Positions 11,996 to 23,923 of a stretch of 64,000 nucleotides of DNA are shown here, one piece after another. The stretch is taken from the NCBI GenBank assembly GCA_035041965.1, contig JAPYMA010000218.1, positions 1 to 64,000 of the forward strand, written 5' to 3'. A program made the position numbers and the translations under genes. The DNA comes from Anisakis pegreffii (lineage: Eukaryota > Nematoda > Chromadorea > Rhabditida > Anisakidae). The notes beneath the pieces were generated by a model that was given only the letters and a program-made list of their open reading frames with translations, ran no database searches and was not told the DNA's origin. Position 1 is the first letter of the stretch. Each line of letters begins with the position of its first letter.

Positions 11996-12170
11996 ATGTG
12001 TATATCAATGAAAAACAGTTTTATAAAAGCAGTGGAATCATTCTGTTAATTTAAACCACTCTGTAAGCATCAAATACCATCAATGTGTATATCAATCAAA
12101 AACAGTTTTATGAAAGCAATGGAATCATTCTGTTGATTTAAACCACTCTATAAGCATCAAACACCATCGT
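11996..12170. repeat. 87-bp tandem duplication
   Basis: A unit starting ATGTGTATATCAAT at 11996 and again at 12083 (87-base period) repeats with a handful of substitutions, including AAAAACAGTTTTAT, GGAATCATTCTGTT and TTTAAACCACTCT. It lies just after the CHMP1 stop codon, probably in its 3' UTR. Confidence 0.85.
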
Positions 12171-12188
12171 TTCATTATTTCCAGGTGA

Positions 12189-13840
12189 TCAATTTTGCCT
12201 GAGCGCAGCAAGACGTTGGGTCAACTCGTCGTTTTCAGCACTTGACGTGGCCACGCGACCTCCGATCGTCGTGGTGGCTTGCGCTGGCATTTCCATGTTC
12301 AGTTCCAGTCTGAAAATTCATTTCAGGTAAACCCTTAAATAATCACGACCAAAATATCTATTTTGCTGACATGTCATATGCCGCCGTAACTTTCGGCTTT
12401 AATCCAATAACCCATCGCGCTTCGACAACCTCAACTCCAAACTGTTCTTTTGCACCTCTTTCCTACTTTCATCTTTTTCTAACTTCAAAAAGTTCCACCA
12501 CCAATCGAAGTTCATTTCAGCTTCTCAATTCACCTATCGCACTTATCATTAATTGATCTCAGGTGAATTTTCGAAGTAGCTTTCTGCTAGAGTTCTAAAG
12601 ATCCAATTGATCACGTTCAAGTTATCTTTCAGAAGCTCTCCAGCTCGCAATTGATCCACTGTAATGGACACCTACCCAGCCTTATCGGCAGCCTCTTGTA
12701 TAAGTGCGTTGACTTGTGCTTGTGGTGCATTCAGCGTCGTTGTTGCATTCATTGATCCCTCCATAGTGGCCGACTGCACGTCCAGATTCTCGAAGTCCTT
12801 CTCGAAACGATCCATCAGATTCTGCACCTTCTCAAGATTCATCGAACGCATTGCCGATTCCATTGCTTTCACTACACCAGACATACTTTGAGTAACGCGC
12901 TTCTGCGTAGCTGCCGACTAAATTGCACACACATTTCATTACATTTTAAGAGGGAATTTCAAAGTTCTAATAGCAAGAAACAACAAGAGATCAGATTCAT
13001 TACTGAAAATACAATAATTGTTCGAGCATGGTGGCAAGCAATTCACGTTTAAATGAGCCCAATATAGCATGGCAGCAACGGCATGTTTAACCGAATTCAT
13101 ACCATTAACAGTAGTAATGAGGATATATGAAATTAAGCGGCAACTAAGAGAGATGAAAGCATGAATGTGGACCAACTTGAACTCGAGCTGCCACAGCATC
13201 AATTCGTGCTGACATTCGCATATAATTCAAGCCCTCATTCTTCTTCCGAATCGCGTTCTCGGCATGCACTTGGGCCATCTCCATATTTCCTTTCTGAATT
13301 GAACTCGATCACATATTCTACAGTAGCTAACCGCTGGCACACTCTCCTTGCGGCCAGTCACTGGTCATAAGTTCAGCAACTACTGTTATTGTTATCATTA
13401 ACGTAAATGGTATTATCGCTGTCAAAACTTATTAACGACAGTTCACAATTATGCACTGCGATGTCAATCTTAACATTCGATCAATCAGAGATTCAGTTCA
13501 AGCAGACAGGTTTGTCGTAAACAGGCTTAAAAGCACGACTTTCAGCAAAGTAACGTTCATAAAGTTGTTCTCAATATTATTATCAATTCAAATTAACAGT
13601 TCCTTTTCTTGATGCTCACCTTAATTGCGTCAGTTACTTTATTCTTTTGTGCTTTTTCTTCCTTCTCGCATTTCCTGGCGTTTCTTTCCATCTCTTTGGC
13701 CGCAAATTTCAGGTTGAATAGATGATCTAAAAGTTCTTAAATAACGACCGAAACACGGAAAAATGGCGCAGTCATTTCATCATGTAGTTCTCGAACTGGG
13801 CTTTGTGCATTTAAACAAAAAACTTACTATCGAGCGACAT
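12189..13840 (-). CDS. CHMP1: CHMP1 (Did2/Vps46), ESCRT-III-associated protein
   Basis: Exons (minus) 13828-13840, 13620-13726, 13293-13177, 12917-12676 and 12309-12189 give 199 residues, the usual length for CHMP1. It starts [20 protein letters not shown], close to the start of animal CHMP1, runs through the basic helix ([17 protein letters not shown]) and the [14 protein letters not shown] segment, and ends [13 protein letters not shown]. The C-terminal [11 protein letters not shown] is the MIM1 helix that binds the MIT domain of Vps4 and other partners (family knowledge). CHMP1 acts on the cytosolic face of endosomes in late ESCRT-III steps and in nuclear-envelope and cytokinetic abscission. 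Exon 1 encodes only four residues plus one base. All introns are GT-AG and all phases agree. Confidence 0.95.
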
Positions 13841-14621
13841 GAGTGCGTATTTTCAGATGCAAGCAACTATGAGAGGAACGAAGTCGGCTGATATCACTGA
13901 AATTGAAAGAAGTTAAATCAACACAATGTTTCGTATACGATGATTAAAAAATTGATCAAAAAACAACGAATACTCAACTGCCTCTTAAAAAGAGAATTAA
14001 GAGTAAGCGGAAGAAAACCGTTGCCTACGGATAGAGTGAAATCGAAACTGCGCTCAACCTCCGGATTTCAACAAGGACGGTCAAACGGCCTGAATGACGT
14101 CTTATCAGGTGAAGAAACCAATGACTCATTGTTGACTTCACAATACCGACGACTCGCCAATATAGGCAATATTACCACAAGTCAACGTAGTTCGTTCAGA
14201 AATGAATCTTCAGTGAGGGGTGAATTGATTTCATCGGGGAAGGTTACAGTCGTAACGGATTGAATGGTATGATAAGAATGTAGAAGTGTATTCCTTAAGC
14301 AAACTCATGATCTATCCCAATTCACAAAATTAGCATTTATTAGTAATGATCAATCCTTGTAATACTCATATGTTGCATTAGTATTGTATTGTAGTGCCGG
14401 CCAAATTGTTGGCGATACCACCACGTATGTTGCGTTAGGCGGCTATGTTTCGTTTTGTTTTGTTTTTACTTTTTCGTGATTGTTGTTTCCTTGGGGAAGT
14501 TTTTCCCCATTTTTTGAAATTATTGAGGCCGGTTTTCGTCTCAACCATCTTATCAAGCTATCGGTTTACTTTGTTTAATTTTGAGTTCTTCCACAATCTC
14601 GTCAAACATTGGCGAGACGAT
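13841..14621. other. Divergent promoter region between CHMP1 and HDAC1
   Basis: The two genes are transcribed away from each other, so both promoters must lie in these 780 bases. A 107-codon frame at 13940-14263 (+), rich in Arg, Ser and Lys, has no recognised domain and no link to HDAC1; it could be a small gene or chance. T-rich stretches at 14440-14520 precede the HDAC1 start. Confidence 0.45.
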
Positions 14622-17600
14622 ATGGCCACTCGAGCGCATGGTAAAACGCGAATAGCGTATTATTACGACGGTAAGTTCGTCATATGCTTGTTTTCTCTTT
14701 TTTGTGCACTTATGTCATTAAAGTGCATTTTTCTGCTGCTGCTGTTGCTTTGATATCCGATCTTATCACACAACTTTCTCGTTTCATTATATACTGTTAC
14801 TCCGTTACCTGTGGTTAATGCTAACCATTGATGTGAATTTCAGGTGATGTAGGCAATTACTATTATGGACAAGGCCACCCGATGAAGCCGCATCGTATTC
14901 GCATGACTCACAATCTACTACTCAATTATGGTCTGTATAGGAAGATGGAAGTTTATGTAAGCTGAATGCTTCATTATTTGATATTTTTGTGTGGTTTTTA
15001 TTCAAAATTAGTGTCTGCCAGTTGAAAGTTAGTGGTAGATGTGTATTGAAAAAGTTCGTATGCAACGTGTACACAGATTTAATATTTATTCCTTCAGCGA
15101 CCTCAAATCGCCACATTTGAAGAGATGACCAAGTACCACAGTGACGATTACATGCTTTTCTTGAAGAATATTCGACCCGACAATATGACTGAGTACAATA
15201 AAGCGCTTCAGCGATGTTGGTTTACATTCGTAAAGTTTCATTTCCATTCCCTACAATTTTACTAGCAGTCGAGGAACAGTGTTTTTTTATAAAAGCAATA
15301 GTGAAGTGACTACGCTTTATCAAAGTGGCTGCGAACTGTAGCCCTTGGCTCTTATATTTTGAAGAGGTCCTGTGAAATCTAAGATTTAGCCTGAAATGTT
15401 GCGTTGGGTTTATTTTCAGCTGAATAATTTTTTCTGGTTTTCAGTCAATGTCGGTGAAGATTGTCCAGTTTTTGATGGATTATTCGAATTCTGTCAGATA
15501 TCAAGCGGAGGTTCAATAGGTATATCTTTTGCTTCACTTGCTCAGTTCAGAAAGTCTTTCGTTTTGCTTAAAAACCTTTTGTGCACTGAGCGAAACTTTC
15601 TTCTGACTTAATTTTGATGAGTTCTGAAATGGCCATAAGTTCAGCAATTTTGGTGTTTGTTCACACGAATGTTCTCTCCTCAGACATGAGCTATTTGAAA
15701 AGTTCCATGGATTGGTTTGTTCAGCGGCAGCTACAAAGGTGAACAAGAAACAAGCCGATATCGCTATAAATTGGATGGGTGGATTGCATCATGCGAAGAA
15801 GAGTGAAGCATCAGGATTTTGTTACACGAATGATATTGTTTTAGCAATTCTGGAATTATTGAAACATCATCAGGTTTGTCTTCTCATATCATGTCTCATA
15901 TCCTTACATCGCTTCTTTTTGTGTTGTTAACTGAGATGTTGTGTGTTTGTTTTTAGCGTGTGCTCTATGTTGATATCGATATTCATCACGGTGATGGAGT
16001 GGAAGAGGCATTTTATACTACCGATCGTGTGATGACATGCTCTTTCCACAAGTACGGTGAATACTTTCCCGGTACTGGTGATCTCAGAGTTAGTTTTTTA
16101 GAATGTGTTCGATTGCCGGAAGGTTTCCTTATTTATCAGGCGCAAGGCGGTAACAGATGGATCGCAACACTAAGGTTATGTTGTTGACATAATATCACCT
16201 GAGCGGTCAGAAATATCATGGCGAGCATTCTATGATCGCTTCAAGCAGTTCCTCCGAACCACACGGAAATAAATGACTTGGCTCGATTCGGGCGGAACGA
16301 AGCGCAGTAACGGAAAAATCGATTAGATTCTTCAAGCTACTCATTTGTGAACTTCAGGATATCGGGGCAGGACGCGGCAAGCACTACGCTGTAAATTGCC
16401 CGCTTCGTGACGGTATTGATGATGAGACCTATGAACGTGTTTTCCAGCCGATAATGGAAAAGGTTAGCAAATTCGCGTGGTTTATTTCGAGGGGGAACCG
16501 GTTTTGTTTCCGTACATAATAGTGAGTTGAGTTGAATGATTTAAGGTGATGCATTCATTCCAACCATCAGCGATTGTGCTGCAAAATGGTGCAGATTCTC
16601 TGACTGGTGATCGTCTCGGTTGCTTCAATCTCACACTCAGAGGTCTCTTAAATCATTTTCTACGTTCACGAGATCAGAATGAATATTAGAGCTTATTTAT
16701 TGTCACTGATTGCCCGTGCATTCTGCACGTTCTAAAATCTTTTGGATTTTGAAAATTTTTGAGTAGAATGCCCTTTCAGATAGTGTGTGAAATGTATGTT
16801 GTTGAATACGGTGAAATTTTTGAATGTTCTCAAGATTAGTTGAAATGTTTCGGAATAAATATATTAGGTTATATGTATCATAGTTTTATATAATGTTACA
16901 GGCCATGGAAAGTGTGCAGAATATTTGAAGAAATTCAATTTGCCAATGCTAATGTTAGGCGGGGGTGGTTATACAATAAGGAATGTGGCCAGATGTTGGA
17001 CATACGAAACGTCAGTTGCACTCGATACTGAAATTGCGAATGGTTAGTTATCAGTTTTTGAGTTTGGGATCAAAAGGGTTTGGCTGCAGTGAATTTTTGT
17101 ATGCTTTATGTATGTTTTTGTATTTGCTCATTTGTGCGTTTGTATACTTTGTGTTTTATTTGATGTTCTATGCTGGTCATTTGCAGAGTTGCCTTACAAT
17201 GATTACTTCGAATATTACGGACCTGATTTTAAACTTCACATCACGCCATCGAATATGACCAATCAAAATACATCGGACTACATTGAGAAGATCCAGTGAG
17301 TTTCTTTTTTTTGTCGGTTTTATATTCTTCTTTGCGACTTTGCCGTTATGTGTGAATTATTTCGCGTTCGTGATATATGCAGTAGCAAGTGAGCGTTTAT
17401 TCGTTATGGATATAATACTCAGATGAGTGTACCTGAATGGATTGATTTGCAGGATGAAAATATTCGAAAATCTTCGTAATATTCCGCATGCGCCCAGCGT
17501 TCAAATGCAACGTAGGCGTTGTTTATTTGTTGTCATTTCATTCATCTGCTCTATTTTGCTTTAATGTTGTTAATGCTCAGTGAATTGATTGAGTAATATT

Positions 17601-18136
17601 CGTGATATTAGCCGTTCGCTCAAAATATTTGTATCGTTTCAGCAATCAAAGAGGATGCTGTGAATGTGGTCAGTGATGACCTAGAACGAGACAACGCCAA
17701 TCCTGACCGACGATTTTCTAGTATGTATATATAGTAGTTCCTCATGTTTTCATTTTTTTCAAAATCTTCTTTTGAGACGACGCAGAACGAGACAACACAA
17801 GTGCCCTACATGCACAAAATATGACTGAGAAATATCTGCAGAATGTTTGCATTCCATGATTTGATTGCGTGGAAGTTTTGATAAAAATGGATTTTTCGAT
17901 AGTATTTTAATAAGACGGGGTGAAAGAATTGGACGATTTCAGTACGAGATAGTGATAAGATGGTTGAAGACGAACGTGAGTTCTATGATGGTGAGAAGGA
18001 AGGTGGTGATAAACGAAACGAACATTGTCATAAGAAGCGATCGGCTGGGGAAGAAGAAGACACAGACAGAAGTATTGTTATCGTTAAAAAAGTACGGCAG
18101 GAAGAACCAGCCGAAGGAGAGAGTAAAGAAACGTAA
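14622..18136 (+). CDS. HDAC1: Class I histone deacetylase, HDAC1/2 type
   Basis: Thirteen exons: 14622-14670, 14844-14956, 15098-15215, 15445-15519, 15725-15873, 15957-16088, 16358-16462, 16546-16642, 16902-17042, 17187-17295, 17453-17511, 17643-17720, 17943-18136; 472 residues (human HDAC1 482). Numbering stays equal to human HDAC1 through the catalytic core: His140-His141 ([14 protein letters not shown]), zinc ligands Asp176 and His178 ([14 protein letters not shown]) and Asp264, and Tyr303 ([10 protein letters not shown]). All catalytic residues are present, so an active lysine deacetylase of nuclear repressor complexes is expected. The C-terminal tail is acidic and basic in blocks and ends [11 protein letters not shown]. 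Position 261, Cys in vertebrate HDAC1, is Asn here (LQNGADSL). Acceptor of exon 8 (TTAAG) is weak but phase and homology demand it. Confidence 0.97.
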
Positions 18137-20304
18137 ATTGACCGCTTTTTTATATTATTGCAAGAAATAATTGCAGTTTTGCGCGCTAAGCATGTATAGA
18201 ACATGTTCCTAAAGCGTGATGGTGCTTTAACCTACGGCAATAATTCCAAGTAAGCCTCAATCTGGTCAGTTGGACTGAATTGGAGGTGGGGCTTAACTTC
18301 CGAGTGAATTTTAGGCTAAATCCCGTGGTGAGACTAAGTCGAAAGTAGAGGTGAACCCTACGTGAATGTTGATGAATAGCCCGGTTTTTTTTTCGTAGCA
18401 ATATTAACTGAATGATTACTAGTATTGGTGGACTGAATTGCTTGAAAACGTAATCATCGAGGTGGCTTGCAATAATAAGCTTTTTTGTTTGCTCGTCTAA
18501 TGAGCAGTTCGTCTGAGGGGAAGGAACATCTCATCGAACAGATCGTGTATTATTTGATTTGTAGACCTGAGGTGACCGTCACTGAAAGCGTGAAATCAAC
18601 CGAAGCTACTGCGTGATGGTGTTGTTGGTGAGTTAAGAGTGTCTTTCAGTCATCTCTTCATTACTTTATAAGGAAGTGTAATTGCTTTTTGTCTTGTTGT
18701 AATAAGTTCTCAACCCTGAATTCTCATACCGATTGTGGATAATGCAGGTTCATTATTATTATTATTGTTCGGAGATTTGATAATTCTCAATATTTTGAAA
18801 TGTCACGAAATTGTGGTTCCCTCATTCATCAAATGTTTGGCATTCTCTCCATATTCAACTGATCTTTGTTTCTGAACCAGTCTGATGCTGTTCGTTCTGC
18901 AGTTCATTTTCCTTCATTCTAATCACCATTGGGTTGGGTGGGGGTATTTATCGGTGACCTTGTACTAACAACTTCTGGGCATATTTACATAAACTTGATT
19001 TAGCGTTATGCTGCTTTGTTCTCATTCAGTTTTTTTTTTTTTGAATTCCTCTCAAGTTGACTTCAAAATCGTACAAATTTTCTTATTTCTAATATATTCG
19101 CATTCTCGTATTGTAGCCACTACTTAATGATTGCGTTATTATTCACGACCAGTTTACAAGGTTTTATTGTTCTTGCATGATATAAGGTATGTATTAACAT
19201 AAATGATTTTCATTTTCTGTTTATTCAAATTGCTAGATCGTTAACAGTTCCTCTTGTTTACTGGAAAGTTAACTGAAATTATGACAAATTAGGAAGTTGA
19301 GCAGTGTTTTACGTGAATAGTTCAATGATTTGTTCTCAAAATGATATGCAAAGAAATAATTGGGAGAATGTCAGTGTCTTCGATAGAATTAATGCAACTT
19401 TCCACATCGTTCACTGTATTGCATAGAACGCAAACACTTAGCACATTCCTTGTTGCAACTCCATAAGGTTTTTATATTGTTATTATCGAGTTGTAATGAT
19501 TACGGTAATGAAATCTTAACTGATGTTTTTTACGCCTGATGTTTTTCATTAGGTTTAAGGGTGTTTGAATAGCAGCCCAGTTGATTTGGTTTGGATCGAA
19601 TTAGCTTTGCTCGTTAAGTGGATTAAGGTGGCAAGCATTATGAGGTCAACGTTTTGATTGTTGTTTCTGCATCGTTATTATTATTGTCATGGTTGCGTTA
19701 AATTTGGTCTCATTCATTTATATTTCTTTGTTGATGGTTATTGAAATTACATTGTCTGGTTGAATTGTATTGTTGAATGTTCCACGACTATCATCTCAGT
19801 TAGTATTCAAGGATTTCAAAGTGAAATTGTTTGAACGTTTAATCGTAAGGGTAACAAGCTTTTGAGGCCGACAGTAAACTTTACTGCGGTTTTATTTTTT
19901 AATTTGTTGATTATCTGAATCAGTTAGAAAGATCTTGTATTGATATACTGCGGATTAAATGGAACAGTTGAACTGACGATATCGGAACGTTTCGTTAGAT
20001 CATTCAACAAATGAATAAAAACCTTTTCATTTTTCTGTTTTTGGATGATAGTTTTCTCACGTTGTTATGTTTGGTGTATTTGAAATGATCATTGTAATTG
20101 TCGTTTTGTTTTTGAATTATTTCGAATAAATTGAAATTTGTCATTGCATAGTGAAGTGTATGGAGGAGAGCAGTGGTTACAGTGTACCGCATTTGCGAAC
20201 TACTTCTGATGATTTCGTTTCAGTTCTTGTAGCATTGTAGCCGATGCATGTTTTGTCGGAAATATATTTGCTCTTTAAAAGTAAGTATCAATTCTTTGTG
20301 ATTC
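18137..20304. other. Intergenic between HDAC1 and Mago
   Basis: AT- and T-rich, with scattered short direct words but no frame or RNA gene that I can support. It should hold the HDAC1 3' UTR and the Mago promoter or outron. No exact AATAAA was found close behind the HDAC1 stop. Confidence 0.5.
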
Positions 20305-20306
20305 AG
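20305..20306 (+). promoter_or_regulatory. 3' splice site directly before the Mago ATG
   Basis: The sequence reads TTGTGATTCAG then ATG with no gap. The nearest upstream donor (GTAAGT at 20281) would leave an intron of only 26 bases, too short, so this is best read as a spliced-leader trans-splice acceptor. Confidence 0.6.
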
Positions 20307-21394
20307 ATGCCGTCCTCAGGTGATTCAGAAGGTGGTTTCTACTTGCGCTACTATGTGGGTCATCGTGGCAAGTTTGGTCATGAATTCTTGGAGTTTGAAT
20401 TCCGACCAGACGGTAAACTGCGTTATGCAAACAACAGTCAGTACAAGAACGACACGCTCATCCGAAAGGAGGCGTACGTGAGTAAACTCGTAATGGATGA
20501 ACTGAAGCGTATCGTTGAAGATTCTGAGATATTACAGGCGAGTCTCCAGAGCTATTTTATTAGCAATTTCGGGATGAAGATAACTTTAATACTATCAGTC
20601 GTGACGACGATGTGTTGTGGTAATATAAATTCAATAGTCGCTGTGGACAATTTTCAACAGTTTTGAACTGAATGAGTTCAGTTAGCTCGTTTTAGAATGT
20701 GTCTGGTGGTACTTTCAAATCATACCAGTTCAATTTTCGCTGTTCTTTTTCGATTTGTTCACTGATGATGATTTTTTATTTTCTATGAGCCGTCATAGGG
20801 GCAGTAAGGCGATTATTATTTCGTGACTAAAGTTGAACTCTTTTTGTGAAAGCATGAACGGGAGGAGAGCATTAGAACGAAATTTATTTCTCATGTATGA
20901 ATTTCCTGGAAATTCCTTGTAAAATTTATCCGCGCATCAGAACGAATACATTCATAAGTCGATATTGTTGTGAAGCAGCAGCAGCAACTAATCAATCAAT
21001 TACGGATGCGTTGAGGATGTTAGGCATCTTTGTCATTGCTGTTGGAAGTGATTGTGGAAAGAGAGTAGACATGTTGATTATCATTATTTCAGGAAGATGA
21101 TGCAAGTTGGCCTGAGCCAGATCGAATAGGGCGTCAGGAACTTGAGATTCTCTACAATGATGTGCATATTTCGTTTGCCACCAGGTACTTTTACATCACA
21201 TTATCTCGTCTACATTCAAGATCCATGAGTGTAATTCTATTGTGTTCGTTCGTTGCAGTAAAATCGGTTCAGCCGCGGACGTCAGCAACAGTCAAGATCC
21301 AGACGGACTTCGATCGTTCTATTACCTCGTTCAGGATCTCAAATGTTTGGTATTCTCGCTGATCGGAATGCACTTCAAGATCAAGCCCATCTAA
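20307..21394 (+). CDS. mago: Mago nashi, exon junction complex core protein
   Basis: Exons 20307-20537, 21093-21184 and 21259-21394 give 152 residues (human MAGOH 146). The protein is unmistakable: [20 protein letters not shown] near the N-terminus, [14 protein letters not shown] in the middle, and [15 protein letters not shown] at the end. Mago pairs with Y14 (RBM8A), locks eIF4A3 on spliced RNA and is needed for nonsense-mediated decay and mRNA localisation (family knowledge). The first intron begins GC (CAG|GCGAGT) and ends TTTCAG; the second is GT-AG. The extra N-terminal residues ([10 protein letters not shown]) replace the shorter start of other Magos. The start is the ATG abutting the acceptor at 20305. 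A near-identical repeat lies in intron 1 and again after the stop. Confidence 0.96.
20661..20812 (+). repeat. Direct repeat, copy A (Mago intron 1)
   Basis: From TTTTGAACTGAATGAGTTCA to GCAGTAAGGCGA. It matches copy B at 21625-21810 nearly base for base but lacks an internal stretch of about 35 bases that B carries after AGTTCAGTTA. Confidence 0.9.
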
Positions 21395-21624
21395 TACTGA
21401 GTTCGCGAATTCGTTGTTACTGTTGTCATCGTCGCCATCATGTTGCAGCAATCTAAGCGACGCGACGTTGTTTTCATTTTGCGTTGATTCATTTTTGATT
21501 TGTTTTTTTTTGTTGTTCTTCTGTCGAGGTATGATTTTTGAATGCATGTGGTATCTGTAATGCAATCAGTTTTAATTGCGTAACAGATGGGCATGTGGGT
21601 AAACCTCTAACTTTTTGTGAAGTG

Positions 21625-21810
21625 TTTTGAACTGAATGAGTTCAGTTAACTCATTCAATAACTTGTTTGCTTCGCTTTATCGAGCGTTTTAGAATGTGTC
21701 TGGTGGTACTTTTGAAATCATACCAGTTCAATTTTCGCTGTTCTTTTTCGATTTGTTCACTGATGATGATTTTTTATTTTCTATGAGCCTTGATAGAGAC
21801 AGTAAGGCGA
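21625..21810 (+). repeat. Direct repeat, copy B (Mago 3' flank)
   Basis: Second copy of the repeat in Mago intron 1, same orientation, 964 bases further on. The two copies bracket exons 2 and 3. Confidence 0.9.
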
Positions 21811-23324
21811 CATTTTTGCAGAAATTTTGCAGTTTTGATTTGCGTTTTTGATGATGAAATCTTTGAAAAGTGTAGTCTTCCATTTTTCGATTTTACAGCT
21901 TTTTGATGTCGTTTATCAATTGAAAAAATAGCATCTGTAACGTTGACACTCAGCAAGAAAGTTTGTTCTGTCGTGTGGTTTATTTGCTCTTCGTAATCGT
22001 AATCATTTTTCGTATTCACCTTGTTATGTTCTTAATTAATTGTGTTGATTGGAATTGCTCTTGCTTTCCTCGATCTTTGTTTTGTTTCGGTACGACCAAT
22101 AAAATTTTGCTGTTGGATGAGATGGAATTCTTGGTGAATGCGTTTGCCTGAATGTGGTAATCAAGTGATATTAGGAATTGAAAGCATCTTATTCTGACTA
22201 AGTCGGACTTTCTTCGAAAAATTAATTCAGCCGAATGTTGTTAGTTTGGTTGATGGTTGATGGTTCAGCAGCTTAATTCAATTTCACTTTATTGCACTTG
22301 TAATTGAGCACATAACAGACACGACAATAATGAAAATACAAATCGTGAACAACAAACAGAACACTGCTAATGGATCAGACAGGCAACTGCAAATATGTAC
22401 ACAACTGCTTTATAGTATCAATAGATTTACAGTTTTAATATCTAGTCGGTGTTAATTGTAATGAATGTTGCGGGCCAATCACAATGGATAGCGAGCAAAT
22501 ATTGCAACAAACATTACGTGCTAAACTTGGTTGAGTGCAGTCTTTTTAAAGAGGAGTTACTACCTCTGGCGGTGGGCACCAGCTTCTCAATGTAATCTTG
22601 AGTATTTCTGTTTGACTGACAGGCATTTATATTCGATTGAAAAGGTTCTGCAGATTCGTTAGTCTCAGATTCGTTAGTCTCATTAGTCTTAAAGTTAAAG
22701 TCGCACGATATTCTCCGAAGAATTGCCTAACATAAATATTTCTCTCATGAAAACTACGGATTAATTGGGAGCAAATGACCACCACCACTACAAGATTACT
22801 GGCGAACTCACAATCACAGCAATATTTTCGTATAGAAATAGATTAGTAACAAAAAAAAAAAACAATAAATCAATAAGACATTTTTGAGATTCATTTGAAG
22901 GCAACTCTATCATCAAACTCAATTTCTGCAAGTTGATTCTAATTGTAAGAATAATAAACTGAGATGGAGAACGCACACGCGAAATCACCATCCATATTCT
23001 CTTCGAAAACCACTTACACAATAACTTTTTGGACCATTCATATTTTTTGAGTGGAAATCGCTTGCTTTATTCTTCTTCCCTTAACTTATAATTTGAGTTG
23101 ATGATAAAGTTGCTTTTTAGTGTGATCAAATGCCATCACATTTGATGGTTCGGTTCATACTCAAAAAATTCACTTCTTTAGTGACCTCGGCGCACTGATT
23201 CAGCGACCGACGACATGAAGTGAGAAGGGTGAATTTCTTAGAGCATGTTAAGTCGATAGAATCATTTGTGTGCGGCGATAGAATCGTAACGACATATATT
23301 ACAATAATTACAATGAATCTGTAA
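21811..23324. other. Intergenic
   Basis: An AATAAA at 22098-22103 could serve Mago. A 77-codon minus frame at 22788-23021 and an 87-codon one at 23126-23389 have no recognised domain. The latter carries several cysteines and two N-glycosylation motifs near its end, so a small secreted protein is possible but unsupported. Confidence 0.35.
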
Positions 23325-23544
23325 TCAAATGGTTCGGAATACGAAATGAGAGATTGGAAGGATTTGGAGATACTGGCGATGATTCTCAAAGCTAGTTGAA
23401 GTCTCTCTCAACTTTTCGTTTCTTTCCTCCTCATCGAATTTTTCCGTTATTAAGACTTCCATTCTGGGACAACATTGATGACAGATTATCATTAAATACA
23501 TTAAATGGCACAATAAAATAAATACCCTTTCCTCCACGGGTTCG
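23325..23544 (-). CDS. Possible exon with a membrane segment, unidentified
   Basis: After an acceptor (GAATTTGCAG, minus strand) at about 23545 an open frame reads EPVEERVFILLCHLMYLMII and later a charged stretch, ITEKFDEEERNEKLRE, to a stop at 23325. A hydrophobic segment followed by a Glu/Lys-rich helix looks coding. I cannot join it to the exon at 23708-23819 or to the cuticlin, and recognise no family. It may be part of a small gene downstream of the cuticlin. Confidence 0.25.
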
Positions 23545-23707
23545 CTGCAAATTCGACAACAGGTCGGTGTATCTTAATGGGTTGGTACATAAACAATGCG
23601 TCAATATGTTCGGAGAAGTTTTGATATTGTTCTATGCTCCGAAGGAAATTTTAGTTCCTAAACTCAGCTTAAATTTGCTTCTTAATATCCACTACACCGC
23701 TTATGGG

Positions 23708-23819
23708 CTATTCAGAGGAAGCAATTAAACGTTCTGCTTCCTCACTGAAACGGTGAGATTCTTGTAAATAACGAATCCTTTCGTTATTCTCTTGCAAATA
23801 GCATTCTTTCACGGAAAAT
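23708..23819 (-). CDS. Possible 3' exon, unidentified, just after the cuticlin
   Basis: On the minus strand, following GCGAG at 23820, a frame reads FSVKECYLQENNERIRYLQE and continues to end at TAG with SEEAERLIASSE. Base and codon choice look clearly coding (charged amphipathic helix). It begins about 100 bases after the cuticlin stop at 23924. It could be an alternative cytoplasmic tail of the cuticlin or the last exon of another gene. Confidence 0.3.
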
Positions 23820-23923
23820 CTCGCAAAGAAATCAGTTTAGAAATAGTATCGAAGACATATTATCGAATGAATGCAAAACGAACTAACAAAATGAACTGAT
23901 GAACATAAAATAAGTTCAATAAT

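Noticed and set aside
20244..20306. Extra N-terminal exon of Mago starting ATGCATGTTTTGTCG
   Set aside because: It would need a 26-base intron, and read-through would add residues unlike any Mago; a trans-splice acceptor at 20305 explains the site better.
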